The position numbers were made by a program, and so were the translations under genes. A stretch of DNA of 41,401 nucleotides. It comes from Plantago elongata. Lineage: Eukaryota > Streptophyta > Magnoliopsida > Lamiales > Plantaginaceae. The stretch spans positions 1 through 41,401 of the forward strand of contig JAYMSP010000780.1 of NCBI GenBank assembly GCA_036897095.1. The letters run 5' to 3'. The notes under the pieces were generated by a model. The model was not told the DNA's origin, did no database searches, and saw nothing but the letters and a program-made list of their open reading frames with translations. Below, one piece after another: positions 10,738-29,600 of this stretch (position 1 is its first letter; every line of letters starts with the position of its first letter).

Positions 10738-11613
10738 ATGGCTACCACTCCACCTCCAGCTGGTCAATCCAACAGGTGAATACTCTAAATTCCAATTGCC
10801 TTTACTGATCTATATCTCTTTTCGTCTAAATCTGTTGTACTTCACCCGACTTCAATCGCTGAGTTTATTCATACAGGGAAATTCTCATGAGACAGAAGAA
10901 AGGCGCTCCGTTTAAGTTTCTCGTTCCTCTAATCTACGCTCCTGTTCTTCCGCTCAGTAAGTTCAATTCAATTCAATTTTTCTCGAATTTGATCTATTGT
11001 TTCTCGATTTGAAGCTTTAGTTCCATTCGTATTCAGAATAGTTATTTAATTGCGTGTGCTGTGATTTATTCTACTGGCGTGATTTTGTTTCGATGACAGT
11101 TCGGCTATCGCTGCGGCACAGGCCAGTGTTGCGAGATAGGTTGTTTGCTGGGGTGTTGGTGGGCGCAATGGCTCATGGCATTTACTTGGTGTATCCTTTT
11201 TCATGTGTACATGTTTTCCTATTTGATTTTGTTTGTGTCAAATCTTATTTTCCATATGAGTATAGTCTATAGCTGGACCTTTTGTGCATTTGAATTTTCG
11301 TTGTTAGAATATAGATGCTCGAATTACACGTCTAGCTAGACTTTCTGTGTTTTTGAACGTTCATTGTTAGATTGTAGATGCTCGAATTACACGTCTTGTT
11401 ACTAAGGGTAGTTTAAAACTTTAGGATTAGATATCCAGTTTCTGATAGTCTAGTTTCAATAGCTGATGCTTTCAACATCTAAGTTAAGATTTGTTATCCC
11501 CTGATATGTTATGAGTTCGGATTATATATGCAAAATCTAACAGTAAACACTTTTTATTGTTCTTCCTTATGGATGTGTTTAGAACGGATATATATGATGC
11601 TGAGAGCAAGTGA
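10738..11613 (+). CDS. Small plant membrane protein, 79 aa, four exons
   Basis: Exons are 10738-10775, 10877-10956, 11100-11190 and 11583-11613. All introns are GT-AG and all phases join, giving 79 residues. The protein starts MATTPPPAGQSNREIL and contains APFKFLVPLIYAPVLPLIRL and a charged RHRPVLRDR loop. A second hydrophobic stretch follows (LFAGVLVGAMAHGIYLV), and the end is TDIYDAESK. Two short hydrophobic segments around a basic loop suggest a small membrane protein; the compartment is not evident. I recognise the pattern as widely conserved in plants but cannot name a function. The last junction is fixed by the phase: only the donor GGT|GTATCC joined to the acceptor TTTAG|AACGG gives a closed frame. 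Confidence 0.85.
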
Positions 11614-14560
11614 TATTATCAAGGATGGACTAGCTCAACATTTTGGGCGGCCTGCATGGTTTCTTTCAGCACCGGTATTCGGCTTCATTAAAGAATTTTT
11701 ACTGAGTGACAACTACTTCTATTATTATTCATTAGCTTCAGAGTTTTTCTTCTCTAGCTTCATTTGATGACTACCAAGTCAGTGAGTATATGTTGTTTTT
11801 GTATACTGACTTTGAGGAAAATAATGAACATGCTTAAATAAGTACTCAGGCAAAACTCTTTACAAGGAAATAGGAATGCTAAATCCATGAAATTGTCAGC
11901 AAACTTTACATCTGTGTTTTGTTTAATCTTTTGACTACCCAAAAACTGATTGTGTTGGGGTAATCAATGGCTCAATATATTCGTTAAGCTTGCTTCAATT
12001 GCCTTGTGATTTCTCATGCAGCTCATATATATTCTGCGAGTTTCTATACCTTGTCGCTTCTGTATTTGTGTTTTTCTTTTCTTTCCTTTTATTTTCTATG
12101 GATATTTTTGGCCAGTAAGAAATTGTATGACCATTTCAATCCAATATAAATGGGTAATATTATTGTCACCAACCTTCTCAGTATATTTCAAAAGAGTAAA
12201 TATATACGAACTGAAAGTGTTCTTATACCCATATATACCCCAGGCCTGCAGAATTTGGTCTGACAATTGAAGTTAATTTGTTTGAGTTTGAATGCATGAC
12301 ATTTTCATACCTTTGAGGGCTGAGGCACTCAAACTGTGAAGTAGAATTTAGCAACTTTATTATATGAAGATTTGCTTTGTTGTATAATATCATGCATATA
12401 GATCACAAGGCTGATGCTACTTTTCTTTTCTCCCATCAACTGTGAGATGAATCAAAACAACATTCCAGATTCCTTAGTCATTCAGTTCCCAAAGTGAGAG
12501 AGGGGTGTTCTTCTGAGATGTAGATGGCCCCTAAGATCCCAGCTTGGTGAGTGTGTAGGCCGTAGGGCACTCCGGTTGCTGTCACTTTGGTGTTTCCTTG
12601 CCCAGAATTCTCAAACTTCTTGGAGAAACTTTGTCAAATTAAATATTTAAACTTTGCATGGATATTTTTTCCTTTCTTTCTCCTTTTAAATCTGTGAATT
12701 TGAGGTGTTATGCATCACAGTTCAATCTGTATTTGCCCTCACTTTCTGAGGACAACAGTAACAGCTTAGTCCTGTTCTATTTTCCTTGCAAAATTGAAGG
12801 TTCCACTCTCTTTTTCCTACTGTTACCTTCGGCCAGCACTTGTGGACAGACGAAAATACCTGTTGGCAGGGGGACAAGTGTTCTGGGCTGATGTTTCCAC
12901 AATCTAATGCATGTATTGATCTTTAGGGAAAAATAAAGGGTGGATAAACCAAACTTAGCGTGAGGGTTGTCTGGCTCCGGGCTTTGTTCTTCAAGTAACA
13001 TATTAGGGGGTCCAAAACCAAACCTTAATAGAGGGAAGTAACCCATATTCAGCAAGCTTAAACAAGCTATAAATTCTTCTTGCAATCTGCTACTCCTATT
13101 TCACTTCTCGATTGCATTTTTAGCATGGATTGGTCTCCTATATTTTCCTTGCAAGTCTAAGAGCGCATGTAGCTTATGATATCATGTCATTCATGCTACG
13201 GCCACAATGAGATCAAACTTATTCTATTACCATACCAATTTTACAACATAAACAATTCCATTTCATCTGGCCAGGTCGATTTGTAATTAAAGAGTGAAGA
13301 CTGCTATTTTTTTGTTCCAGGAGATTTTGGGTTTCAGAAAACGCAAACTCTGTTGATAAAAATTAAATTGTCCTTTTTCTTGAAAAGCATATGTAGTTTT
13401 GAGCGTAAAACCCGGGTGGCCGTGTGTCATCTACTCGTCTTATTAATTGCAACTGCAACTTTTCTAACTTTATTAAGATTTCCTCCCGTGTTAGAATAAA
13501 TATTCTGGATAAGCAAAATCTTCTCGGATTTTGTTAAGTCTTGCATTACATATTGATTTCCGGGCCATTTCTCAGATGTGTAATGGTATCTTTCTTGGAG
13601 AGACATGGATACACTTGAAGTTAGACATGTATTTCGATCGAAGGTGATAATTAAGTTTGGCAATAACATAAATTTGATAAATGTGGAATGAGAATACAAA
13701 TTTGCTAAAGCGTCAATTAGTTTTAAATGTAATACAATTATAAAACTAACTTATTAGGTTGCAAAGTTGGTTAATATTTAAGATGGAGAGTAATATTTCT
13801 TTGATCATACGATCAATTACAATAGTGAGAGAACTTATTTGATTTTCGAGTTGATTATTTGAAAATATATTGTAAATTTCCAATGTCATAATTAATTTAA
13901 ATAAAATAATGTTGAGAATATCACCAAGTTGAAACGCGACCAATGTTGTGTAACCAATGAACATGGCGCTAGGAAACACTATCACATAAAAATTGTCTTG
14001 AGTTTTGAAATTCGCGCGAAAAAATTAACTCGATCAACTCTCCACGTTTAGTGGAGTGACATAAGTCAACGTAAAAACTAATATGGATGTCCATGTGATA
14101 ATGTACTCCCCATGTCCTCCAAGACTTGTTACATTTTCATTTTTTTTTATCCATGTTGCATAATAAGCCTACATTTAATTTATAACTTTTAAAATCGTTA
14201 GAACTTTTTATAGACGTTTGTTCATAATAACTTCTTCGTTAAGACTTCATGCCGCCGTTCACCAAATGTTATCAGTAGCACCGTTTCAATCAGATTAGTT
14301 CCATCTATCGAACCGATACTTCACAATTTTTATATTACTTGACTTTTTTCATGTCCAACTATTTCCCCTGAATATGTACGTGCAATTCTCAAGTGATGCC
14401 ACACAAAGACTATGTTGTTTGAACAAATTTTTTTAATGCCTATCTAATCCCATCATTGTTTATTTAAGGGTCGGCCTAAATACTTTTCCTGACGCGAGTA
14501 TAAAATTATAATAATTGATTTTTTTCGGGATAAAGTTATTAGATTGAAATTAACAGAGAA
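11614..14560. other. Long intergenic region, no gene seen
   Basis: This is about 2.9 kb of AT-rich spacer containing only short random frames. At 14105 a sequence like a Stowaway end (TACTCCCCATGTCCTCC) appears without a clear partner, so it may be a truncated MITE. Nothing else is recognisable. Confidence 0.55.
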
Positions 14561-14671
14561 AGTTGTCACACTTTCCATTCACCATGGATTCTCTCCAGCC
14601 ACAAATCACGATCACCACCCCTCCTTGGGTGGCAACAAAATATCATCCTTCGGACCCATTTCATTCCTTTT

Positions 14672-14680
14672 CCACGTGGC
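14672..14680 (+). promoter_or_regulatory. G-box (CCACGTGGC) of the NDR kinase promoter
   Basis: A perfect palindromic CACGTG core with CC/GG flanks lies about 90 bases before a TATA-like stretch (ATATAAATA, about 14769-14777) and 280 bases before the kinase ATG. G-boxes bind bZIP and bHLH factors, so light or abscisic-acid input is possible. Confidence 0.55.
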
Positions 14681-14953
14681 AAATCCCAGCATGTACACTT
14701 TTTGACCAAAACAGAAAATCTGTTTATCCTATTTTCTTACTGGTCGAACGAAAAATCCAGTCCATATAAGATATAAATAAGAAAAAGCAGAGTAACAACC
14801 AAACCAAAATAAAACAACAAACAGCGCTCATAACATAATTTCCGATCCCCCTCCGCCACGAGACACTCCGTCTCTTCCATTTCATCCTCCCCAATTTGTT
14901 TCATCATCATCACCATTGTTGTCGATCATACATATCTTTCGCATATATATAGA

Positions 14954-21010
<6,057 letters not shown>

Positions 21011-21300
21011 GATGCATACACACAAAGCATCGGCTGGGACAAGCCTGGAAGCTCTCTGTAGTACAGATGGTAGTTTGTTAGTCTCCTAGGTGTCTGTATG
21101 TGGAAGAGAAGCCTCCTTTACGTTGTTGTAATGTAGAGGAAGTTCCCGGCTTCCATGGTAAAAGTAGATGCTTTAGTGTAGCTGGTAAATTATCGTTAAT
21201 TATGCCAGCTCTCAAACTTGGCAGACTTTTTGATTAACTCCGAGTTATTGTTGCTGCCTTCTGTTATTTTTCTGATAGCAAACAGAGCAGAACACACCTA
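21011..21300 (+). other. Probable 3' untranslated region of the NDR kinase
   Basis: The stretch after the stop codon is less AT-rich than the spacer beyond and contains TGTAATGT-type near-upstream elements. No clear AATAAA was found. The 3' end was not determined. Confidence 0.4.
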
Positions 21301-21721
21301 TATCCTAATCTTGTACAGATTTTTCCTTTTCATGTTGATAAATGCAGTTCATCCATGCGTATAAATAGTGCATATAACCGCCCTTATATGTGCCATAGAA
21401 GCTTAAACCTTGAGATGATGTTTCGACCTTCCTTTGTTTGGTACCAAAATGTCGGAAACATAATGGAATACTGAGTAGCTCCGGCTCCGCCATTGTTGCT
21501 GGTATGGTGATCACTTGCAGACTCAGTGGCTAACTCACTGTTGAAGCTCCTGCAGTTTCTTAGTGAATTCATATAATTCTTCCAATTACAAAAGGTTATA
21601 AGTGAGCAGGAGTAAAGAATATAATGATCATCAACACACTCTGAGCAGAAAGAATCATCAACTACACTTACTCTCTCAGTACATAAAAATATATCCTTCA
21701 ATCATAGTTGGGTTGGGTGGT

Positions 21722-22853
21722 GTTTGGTTTTTGATGGGAATGGTTAGAATGACAATTTCATAGGATTGTTTAGAAATTGAAATTCCATTAGTTTTTTGGA
21801 GGAATTGTGAAGAATTTCTAGATTGGTTTCTTATTGTGCACTTTCGAACCGGATTTCGTTTTTACGTTTTTAGACAATTTCGCTGTTTGATTTTTAAAAG
21901 TGAAAATGAGATTTCATTTAATGGGCATTGGACCTGACTTAGCAGATTAAAGTGCTGGGTTGTTTGTGTAAACTGATTTGGACCTTTGATGGGAAATGTC
22001 TAATTTTGACCATGAAAGGTTGAATGTGGTGATATAAACCGAACAATTGAATCCCCAAATTTCAGACTCCCAAACTCTAGTCCCTAAATTTTCTAAACCC
22101 GAATCTAGCAACTTAACGACACAACAAAATCGTAGTAAAAAACTGTCAACAAAAACATAAAATCAATACACTTTCAATTTATATGTCATTTCCAGTTAGT
22201 TAAAATAGCTTACAAGTTCCATTTCATTTTCACACACCTTATTCGCCATTTTATACTTACAAGTTGTAAGTTATTCTACAACATTTGGTGACTGTCTTGT
22301 AAGCTCAAGCTCGAGTTGGACTTGGTTAATCAATTTTAATTATGACATGTCTTTGTTCTAGCGAGTTGGTTAAATTATTATACAACTAGAATAAAAATTT
22401 TTACGAGAAGTAATCTACGAAAATAATGGATAATTAGCTACGAAAATAACATATTCCAAATTAATATGTTTAATAAATCTACTTTTTATATGTATTTACA
22501 TTACTTGCAATTTTAAATATGAACTCTTTATAGTTTATAGCTAAATGTGTTTGTACCAAATATGTCAATATGTCATGGTGATCTCTCTTAAATGCCGATC
22601 TAATCATAAATAAAAACCAATCTTCTTGATTTGAACAAACTAACTTCAATTAATTACTCAGGCTTAAGTCTCATGTGAATTCCCTCCAAAGTGAACAGTA
22701 AATCGCATATTGATAATTCATGCTATTTTGAGGAGTTGAAAAGAGGGAATTGTCACCTCATTTTGCACTACAACATGATTCCCAGTTTTGTTGGAAGAAT
22801 TGTGGTTCAACCACATTTTCACTTCAATTCCCACTTTCATTAACAAACCAAAC
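21722..22853. mobile_element. Possible non-autonomous DNA element with TGTTTGGTTT ends
   Basis: The left edge TGTTTGGTTTTTGATGGGAAT is matched by the reverse complement of the right edge near 22840-22853 (TGTTTGGTTTGTTAATGAAA). This is an end type seen in several plant MITE groups. The interior is AT-rich and non-coding. No target duplication was found, so limits and class are uncertain. Confidence 0.4.
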
Positions 22854-23092
22854 ATGAATTTCTTTGACAAAAATCATGGCTTACTACTCTAGTGTCTGCA
22901 GACTTACGTTTTATATTCATGCACCATGTCACCCAAACTTCGCGTTTGAACTCGTATGTATATAAACGTATAATTTATTAATTATGACAATGTTCATTAC
23001 AAACCTAATTGGAAAATAAAATAAATTAGAGATGATTAATATGAAGATAATTAATTAATTATGTCAATGTTATTTGTGTATTTACAATGTTA

Positions 23093-23319
23093 TACTCCCT
23101 CCGTCTAAAAATTGAAAGTTCCGTATTCCGTTTTAGACTATCCCAAATTGAAAGTCCTATTTCCTTAAATAGAAAATATTCATCATACTTTATACATTAT
23201 ATGATATACTTTATTCAATCACATTAAAACTTTAATATATTTTTCCTACTTTATCACTTTTTTTATAAAAAATTGGGTTCGATCCCTCGAGACTTTTAAT
23301 TTGTGACTGAGAGAGAGTA
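23093..23319. mobile_element. Stowaway-type MITE
   Basis: The element is about 225 bp. It begins TA|CTCCCTCCGTCT and ends GACTGAGAGAGAG|TA. The right end reversed (CTCTCTCTCAGTC, then AAATTAAAAGTC) matches the left end (CTCCCTCCGTCT, then AAATTGAAAGTT). A TA dinucleotide on both sides is the expected Tc1/mariner target duplication. Confidence 0.8.
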
Positions 23320-23826
23320 TATGCGTATTTTCAAATTTAAAGGGCTGTTGAATTTAGGGAATCATTTACGGGAGGTAATGGCAAAAAATATATTTTGTTA
23401 AATTTTTATTTCTAATACTAATTTATGATTATTAGAACTTTACTATAATTGCAAATATAATATTACTCTATACATTGTTTATTAAGAACAATAAAGCGGG
23501 TTGCTTGCGGAAAATAGGAATGTTTTCAAGAGAGATCACATTAATTAAGGAATCAATTTTTAAAAATTCCTAAATTGAACTAAAATTAGGGCCAGGTAAG
23601 CAATTATTAAGAAATATGCCACGTAGTTTGTACACATAATTGATAATTCTATCAGGACTATACTCTTTCGCTCTTTTTCTATACAAGTATACTATCTGCA
23701 CCTATTTTCTTCTTCACTTCCAATTTCCAATTACCAGTTAATTCTCACGGAGAAGAAACATTCATCCAACTCAGTCGTTATCGTTGCAAACTGTTTCATC
23801 TCGACCAGTCAATCACTCGATTTCAG
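23320..23826. promoter_or_regulatory. Upstream region of the ZAT-like gene
   Basis: This is AT-rich DNA between the Stowaway element and the zinc-finger gene. A GCCACGTAG box at about 23617 and TATA-like sequence near 23680-23690 (CTATACAAGTATAC) are plausible promoter parts. They have not been proved. Confidence 0.35.
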
Positions 23827-24360
23827 ATGAAACAACAATCAAACCCCATGGAGCCAGTGGATCACCTCAGTTCCGGTCTCCGTTCCCTCAATGATTCAAA
23901 AAACAAAAGGAGGCGGAGTATGCGAACCAGACGACAACACGATGAGGATATGAACCTAATACAATGCCTAGTCAACCTTGCTCGGGTACCGGAACCAAAC
24001 GCGGAGTCGAAGAAGAAGAAGAGGAAGAAAGTTGTTGTTGAACAAGTTCCATCGTCCAGTTCTCCTCACACTTGTAAAGTGTGTAACAAGTCTTTCAAAT
24101 CTGGTCAAGCGCTTCGTGGGCATGTCAGCAGTCACAAACAGAAGAGACCAGTAGATGCAGTACCTGATCAGGATCGCATATCTCATCAAGATGATCATAA
24201 GTGCTCTGTTTGTGGTGATAGTTTCGAAACAGGTCAGGCTCTAGGAGGCCACATGAGAAGACATTACAACCAGCCAGGAGTTAACAGTCAGACGGGTGAT
24301 GATGCCGATGCTGAGAAGGGAAGGGTCAGGGATTTGAACTTGAATTTGCCACCGCCTTAA
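23827..24360 (+). CDS. ZAT-like C2H2 zinc-finger repressor with EAR motif (177 aa)
   Basis: This intronless gene encodes a C1-2i class zinc-finger transcription factor. An L-box-like IQCLVNLAR lies at about residues 45-53 and a basic KKKKRKK nuclear signal at about 60-66. Finger 1 is CKVCNKSFKSGQALRGHVSSH and finger 2 is CSVCGDSFETGQALGGHMRRH. The protein ends in DLNLNLPPP, a DLN-type EAR repression motif that recruits TOPLESS-like co-repressors. Finger 2 has the canonical QALGGH DNA-contact motif. Finger 1 has QALRGH, a Gly-to-Arg change. Relatives (ZAT7/11/12-like) act in cold, oxidative and salt responses; that role is inferred from the family. Start ATG 23827 is chosen because no upstream in-frame ATG keeps the frame; a second ATG lies eight codons later. 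Confidence 0.93.
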   Translation: MKQQSNPMEPVDHLSSGLRSLNDSKNKRRRSMRTRRQHDEDMNLIQCLVNLARVPEPNAESKKKKRKKVVVEQVPSSSSPHTCKVCNKSFKSGQALRGHVSSHKQKRPVDAVPDQDRISHQDDHKCSVCGDSFETGQALGGHMRRHYNQPGVNSQTGDDADAEKGRVRDLNLNLPPP

Positions 24361-24964
24361 TATCTGTTATTCGACGAACCAGGAAACTAGCCCTAATTAG
24401 CAGTTTTTGTTGTTGCTTTTGTTTGTGATTTCTTGTTAAATTAGGAGAACTTATCTTATCGGGAGTTTTCGAGATGCTAGGGGTGTTATTACCAATACTA
24501 AAACCCCTTAAGGAATTCAATGGCATATCATGTACGTTATACTTACTATATATTATTGATGTATCAATTTCTAGCAATGTAGTTCTGTTTTATTCTATTC
24601 GTTGTCATGATATTGGGATGACGAATTTGTTTTACTCTTATCACTTATAATGGCAGCTTAATGTTCTAGAAATAGCACGATCTGAAATAGCATGGGCGGG
24701 ATCTGAAATAGCACGATCTGGTACATTTGGAAGGCCCAAACGATATAAAGTTTCATGGATTAACTTGTACTCCAGCTTGAAACATTGAAGTCCAAGCAGC
24801 AATCAATATTATTCAGAATGAAAAAGAGATGTAGAATGCTCATAAACTCGACTACTCTGTAAAAACCAGTAGTTGAGTGAGGCACACATGGGATTATTAC
24901 ATAAGCTTTTACTACCCTAAAGTTCTATACTGCAACGAGAACATGAAATTCGTTCTGCTGCAGC
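24361..24964. other. Convergent intergenic region with short repeats
   Basis: This lies between the 3' ends of the ZAT-like gene and the HMA gene. It has a short repeat of ATCTGAAATAGCACGATCTG around 24675-24720. I see no gene. Confidence 0.5.
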
Positions 24965-25914
24965 TCACATTAGTCTACAACAACCAATATCCTCAGGCAG
25001 CTGGTCATAAGAATAGTGGTCATGTCCGTGGTTACAGGCATGCTGATAATCATATTTGTAGCCACACGAGTCGTGATAAGCACGTCTGTTATTATAAGGC
25101 TGCTGATAATTGTAGTTGTAGCCACAGGAGTTGTGATGACCACTTCTGTTATCATATCCATACGCCTGCTGATAGTAGCCGTAACCTTCAGTATTGTGGC
25201 TTGCTGGGAGGAACAAATTGTTGGAACACTCGCCAAACTGAAGCCATTGCACCTCTGCTTTACTTCCTGCTTTTCCAAGTGTTTTCAGCAACAATTCTGG
25301 ATCAACTGTACCAGAAACCTTAACTAAGCCGTCATCGCCCATCTTGAAACTGTGCACTCCTGTAAAGATCCAAAATTACGAAGATGATTAGTATTTAGTA
25401 TCATTACAGTTCACACTTAAGGTTTCAGTCAGAAGTGTTCCTACACATCAAAATGACAAAAATCTCTTATTTCCAATTTTTTTTGAACACTTGAAACTAT
25501 GTCGACTGTAATTCATTTCTGAAAAATCTGTGTTCCAGAAGTTTTTCCAATTCATTTTCAGTACTCATAAACAACATTCACAGTTCTTTAAATACCCTTA
25601 ATGTGATGATCCAAACTATTGACAAGTACAAGAATCGAACAGTGGAAATATAGACCTGCACAACTCCTCAACACTTTCCGGACAGTTTTCGACCACGACC
25701 ACGACTGATTGTTCACCTTCAGAAGACAACTCTACATAATCAAAAGATCCCAAAGAAATTAGAACAATGCATATAACTAGTCACTCTATCATTTTGGCGA
25801 AACGAAGTAATTCAATGGATAAATGAATGCCTGATTGGGGATAAGAAAGAAAAAATGCTTCACCATGAATGGATAATCTGTAGTGACATGCTGTAAGATA
25901 TACTTAGGCGCCAT
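24965..25914 (-). CDS. HMA-domain isoprenylated protein (HIPP-like) without CxxC, 173 aa
   Basis: Three exons on the minus strand: 25864-25914, 25656-25731 and 24965-25359. All have GT-AG junctions and phases close to 522 nt. The predicted start is MAPKYILQHV. The HMA fold runs from SCLLKVNNQSWSWSKTV through GVHSFKMGDDGLVKVSGTVD to PELLLKTLGKAGSKAEVQW. The metal loop, usually M-x-C-x-x-C, reads NNQSWSWSK, so both metal cysteines are missing. After residue 100 comes a low-complexity Tyr/Asn/His-rich tail with two related blocks (HNSCGYNYNYQQ and HDSCGYKYDYQH). The last four residues, CRLM, form a CaaX box, with Met favouring farnesylation. HIPPs are plant-specific and usually bind metals at membranes or in the nucleus. 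This one may instead use the fold for protein binding, or metal through the His-rich tail (inference). Confidence 0.85.
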
Positions 25915-26003
25915 TGAACAGAACAAGAAATTAAAGATGGAAGAAACTTTGTGAATAATTAGTCTGTGTTGTTGATGAAGTTACTGCAATGAACAAATCT
26001 GAG

Positions 26004-26011
26004 TATTTATA
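26004..26011 (-). promoter_or_regulatory. TATA box of the HIPP-like gene
   Basis: On the minus strand TATAAATA lies about 90 bases upstream of the proposed ATG at 25914. This supports that start choice. Confidence 0.6.
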
Positions 26012-26663
26012 GAAGTGATAGCAGCAGATTTTTGCCATATATGAACAAAATCCTCGGATCAAAATGGTGTTCCAATCTCCCTAAAAGGCTTCTTCATCTT
26101 TTTATGGTTTTTACTTTTGTAAGATCTTGGAAAGAAGTCCAAATGATGGGAAAATGATCATTGTTTGGGAAAGGGATTGCAAAATTCATGGTCAATAAGA
26201 TTTTCAGTTATAGAAAAGGATTTAAAGTTGATATTTGGTTTTATAATTACCAAAGACAGGCAAATCTCGTACCACTACTATGGCATCATAGATGATTGAG
26301 ATTGGATAGCTAGTCCCTTTGCTATTCCTGTGTCTTCTAATGTGGCATCTAGCTTCCATACTTACTCTCAAAAATATATGCCGTGGATAACTTTATTTGA
26401 AATCTATCGGATAATTAGGGGTGGGATTTGGTATAGGATATTTGAAAATTTTCAATCCCGGATAGAATTATCTCAAAAATTCCGATCCTAACTGGGATAA
26501 ATCCTGAATTCCTTTGGGACGGAATTAGGATTGATTTTACATCCAAATTTGAAATTTGAAATCCCTAACAAAAACCGGTGTTATATCTCGCCATATACAA
26601 AAACTGGTGTTATACTACCAGACGAGAGAGCAAGGTAATTACTACTACATCACTACACTCTAA
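26012..26663. other. Intergenic region between the HIPP-like gene and POT1
   Basis: No gene is seen. From about 26410 there is a stretch rich in GGGAT/ATCCC-type words, and a short direct repeat of GGTGTTATA with ATATACAAAAAC lies near 26577-26615. This may be debris of a small DNA element. Confidence 0.4.
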
Positions 26664-29600
26664 TCAAGTTTGAGAGGCATTTATCTCAACGTCAACCAAC
26701 TCCGTGTCAAAGATCCTATAGTTTCTACTTCCCCAGATATCACTTTCATCAGCATAATAAGCTTTTAGACAACATTGTATCCATGGTGGATTTCTCTTTG
26801 TTGCATGAGCATCATCTCCTTCGTCAAATCCAAGTAGCAGATCCCGCTTCCTGGTGAGGCTCTCGGTAGATTCATCATCTCCAAAGAATGTTATCTGTGC
26901 CAAGGCAGTGAATGAATAAGTAAATAGGTGCTATTGAGAGCTTCTGTAAGTTGTCTATAAATGAACAGAAGATGTCAAATTGTCATGCATGGATGTTCCC
27001 AATCACAAAAGGAGGATGGCATCTAACAACACTATACCAACACTGTTCTGGAAAAATATAAGACCATATAAATACAGTCTCCCTTAAAAATTTGAGGGCC
27101 AGTTATTTGTTGAGAGCATTAAAATACATGGTGTATGTCCTTACCCCATCCTCAGCATAAAGAAAAGCATGTATTCTTGAAGTAGGGTCCTCTAAGGTTA
27201 GCCTCACTCTAAAAATGCCAGAAAGCGAGCGGAAGTCATCAGCCTCCCATGGAAGCATTGCAACAACTCGAACGACACATTTAAATTTACCTATTACCTG
27301 CAATCAATAGGCAGAAAATTAAATGTGGAATTTTACGACTCACGATACAAGAATCACATAACCATGCCTAGTTTTCTGTAGCTATTCTTTCATTATAATA
27401 CATCTGAATTTCCTTTAACTCGACAAAAGAAAAGAATTATTGTCCATATAGACAGGTTAAAAATTAAAAGATGCAAGCTACCTCTTGATGTGTGAGAACA
27501 TTCATCAAGGTGACAAAGGGCACGTCAGGATGGCTGGTCTCTGAGTTTAGAATATTTAAGAAAAGAAAAGGAGTGAGCAAAAGAGCAGGGAGAGATTAAT
27601 ACATCTATAATACATAAAACTCGATATGAAATGAAATCAATCTCTCTACACAAGAGAAACCTGATATCTTTGAAGGCCAAGGAAAACTTGCAGAGGGCAT
27701 CCGGCCCCACCTTGATTTAATGCGCTCATCATAAGACCTGGGTGGTATAGATTTACTGGTTATGTTAACAGAGCAACCAGGTAAAGACGATGCCAATTAT
27801 TAATTATAATAAGACTTGAATTAAGTTAAAAAAGTAACACCTCTGGAGTTCTAAAACACGATCATCATCATCACGTAAATAGCAAAGCTTAGAGAAGGGC
27901 ATTAGCACAGCATTCCACGATGCAGCGTGGACTTCAAATTTTAGACCAACAAATTTCACCCATCTGTTTGCGTGAATATAATTCATGCCTATTTTCTTGC
28001 TGCTCTGGTCGACCATCATCCTCAAGACAGTTCCAACAGCTGGAAAGGTACATAATATTTCTCTGGATAAAGGAGAACGTTCCAATTGTAAAGGGAGTGG
28101 ATTTTCCCTCTCATCTTCCAGTCTGAAGAAACAAGGATGAAAGAATCAGATTGGAACGAAAATACAAATGAGCGGACCCATGTATATCTAGCTATTGCAC
28201 TTAGAGTACTTATATTGATAATTTAAGACAAGACAACTTGGCAAATCATAGTGCAAGATACAAGTCTGTAATTTGATTTCCTGAGCAAATTATCTACTCA
28301 TCCAGTTTTCCACAGAGAACAACTCAGACCTTCCAGGCCGAGACAACTGGAGTTATGGGTTTTGGCATCTAAAAATAATGAGGAGAAAATCTTAAAATAA
28401 GGATGATTAATTAGGAGAGAGTGTCAACACGTCTGATGCTCTAGTCTAGCCAAGACGAACCCAGTCTCGAACAAAGCAGAGATATTAAAATGATCATTAC
28501 ACCAGCTATATCTATGACATGCATAGTTAAAAATTGTACTGGTTTACCCAATAAGTTCCAATGTTGCACACACTGGAAAGAATGAAGGAAAGAAATGGGT
28601 GGGGCAGAAAAATATTATCAAAGACTTTCTTGCTTTTTGAGTGTTCAGCTTCTTACTGAAGTGTAGACAGGCACAGACAAGTGCAACAGGATAGTCTGAT
28701 GAAAAATTATCCCCCTTTTATACCTCAATACAGTATTAGATAACCGCATAATAACTCCTACATGCAAAACCACAACAGTTATTGTTGAGCTTAAGCTGAA
28801 TACATTTCGGTACAAGAAAGATGATCAGGTACAAAAATTCATAACATCCACCATCCAGTATTATTCAATTAAACTTTAAACAAAAGTAAAACAACTATTA
28901 ACACTAACGAAGTAACAATGAATAAAATGTTAACAGACTACTAACTTGGCTTCAACGGGATTGGGTGGTACATCAGTTCCATCCCAAACAAAAAGCATCC
29001 ATGAGTCCTGAACTTCATGAACATGCAAAATCTAGCAAGGCCAATGATAATAGGTAACATAAGCACATATGACATATACATAATATTCCATGGCTCATGC
29101 GAAGAATATAGAGAATATGTGAACTATAGAGTAGCAAGCAATATAGAGAATATGTGAACTATTAAAATATAAATTAAATTCATAGTCATAGTTTATATAT
29201 TTATGAAGCTGAAAAAAAACCTTGCATAGGAGATTGGAACCTTCCCCTTCCTTGATATCTTTCAACGGACACGAATCATTCAAGCCTACAAAGATAATCA
29301 TTAACACTCAATAACTAGTAAATTGTTCACCGAGTAGCTGTCAAAAAGTCACTTCGATTAAACTTTCATATCAACATTATGACTACATGACCATGCAGCG
29401 CAATTTTCATCCATTTACAAACTAATAAAACTCCGCCAAAGAAAAATGTTGCAAAATTTAAACCTCAAATATCAAATTGCTACAGATATGGAATCAAATC
29501 AGTTGCAGGTAAGAAACAATGCCTTCAATTTCGTAATGACTTATCCAATCCCTCAACTCTTTAACCAGCTTATTGTCATGCTCTCTAGCTTTGTATCTGA

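Noticed and set aside
12658..13085. Open frames on both strands in the long spacer
   Set aside because: They overlap on opposite strands, are hydrophobic or random in composition and have no splice partners.
23270..23290. GGTTCGATCCC, like a tRNA T-arm or pol III B box
   Set aside because: It lies inside the Stowaway element. No cloverleaf, anticodon arm or A box could be built around it.
24877..25327. Open frames on the plus strand rich in Cys/His and on the minus strand in other phases
   Set aside because: They are antisense or frame shadows of the repetitive tail of the HIPP-like gene; the three-exon minus-strand model has domain and splice support.
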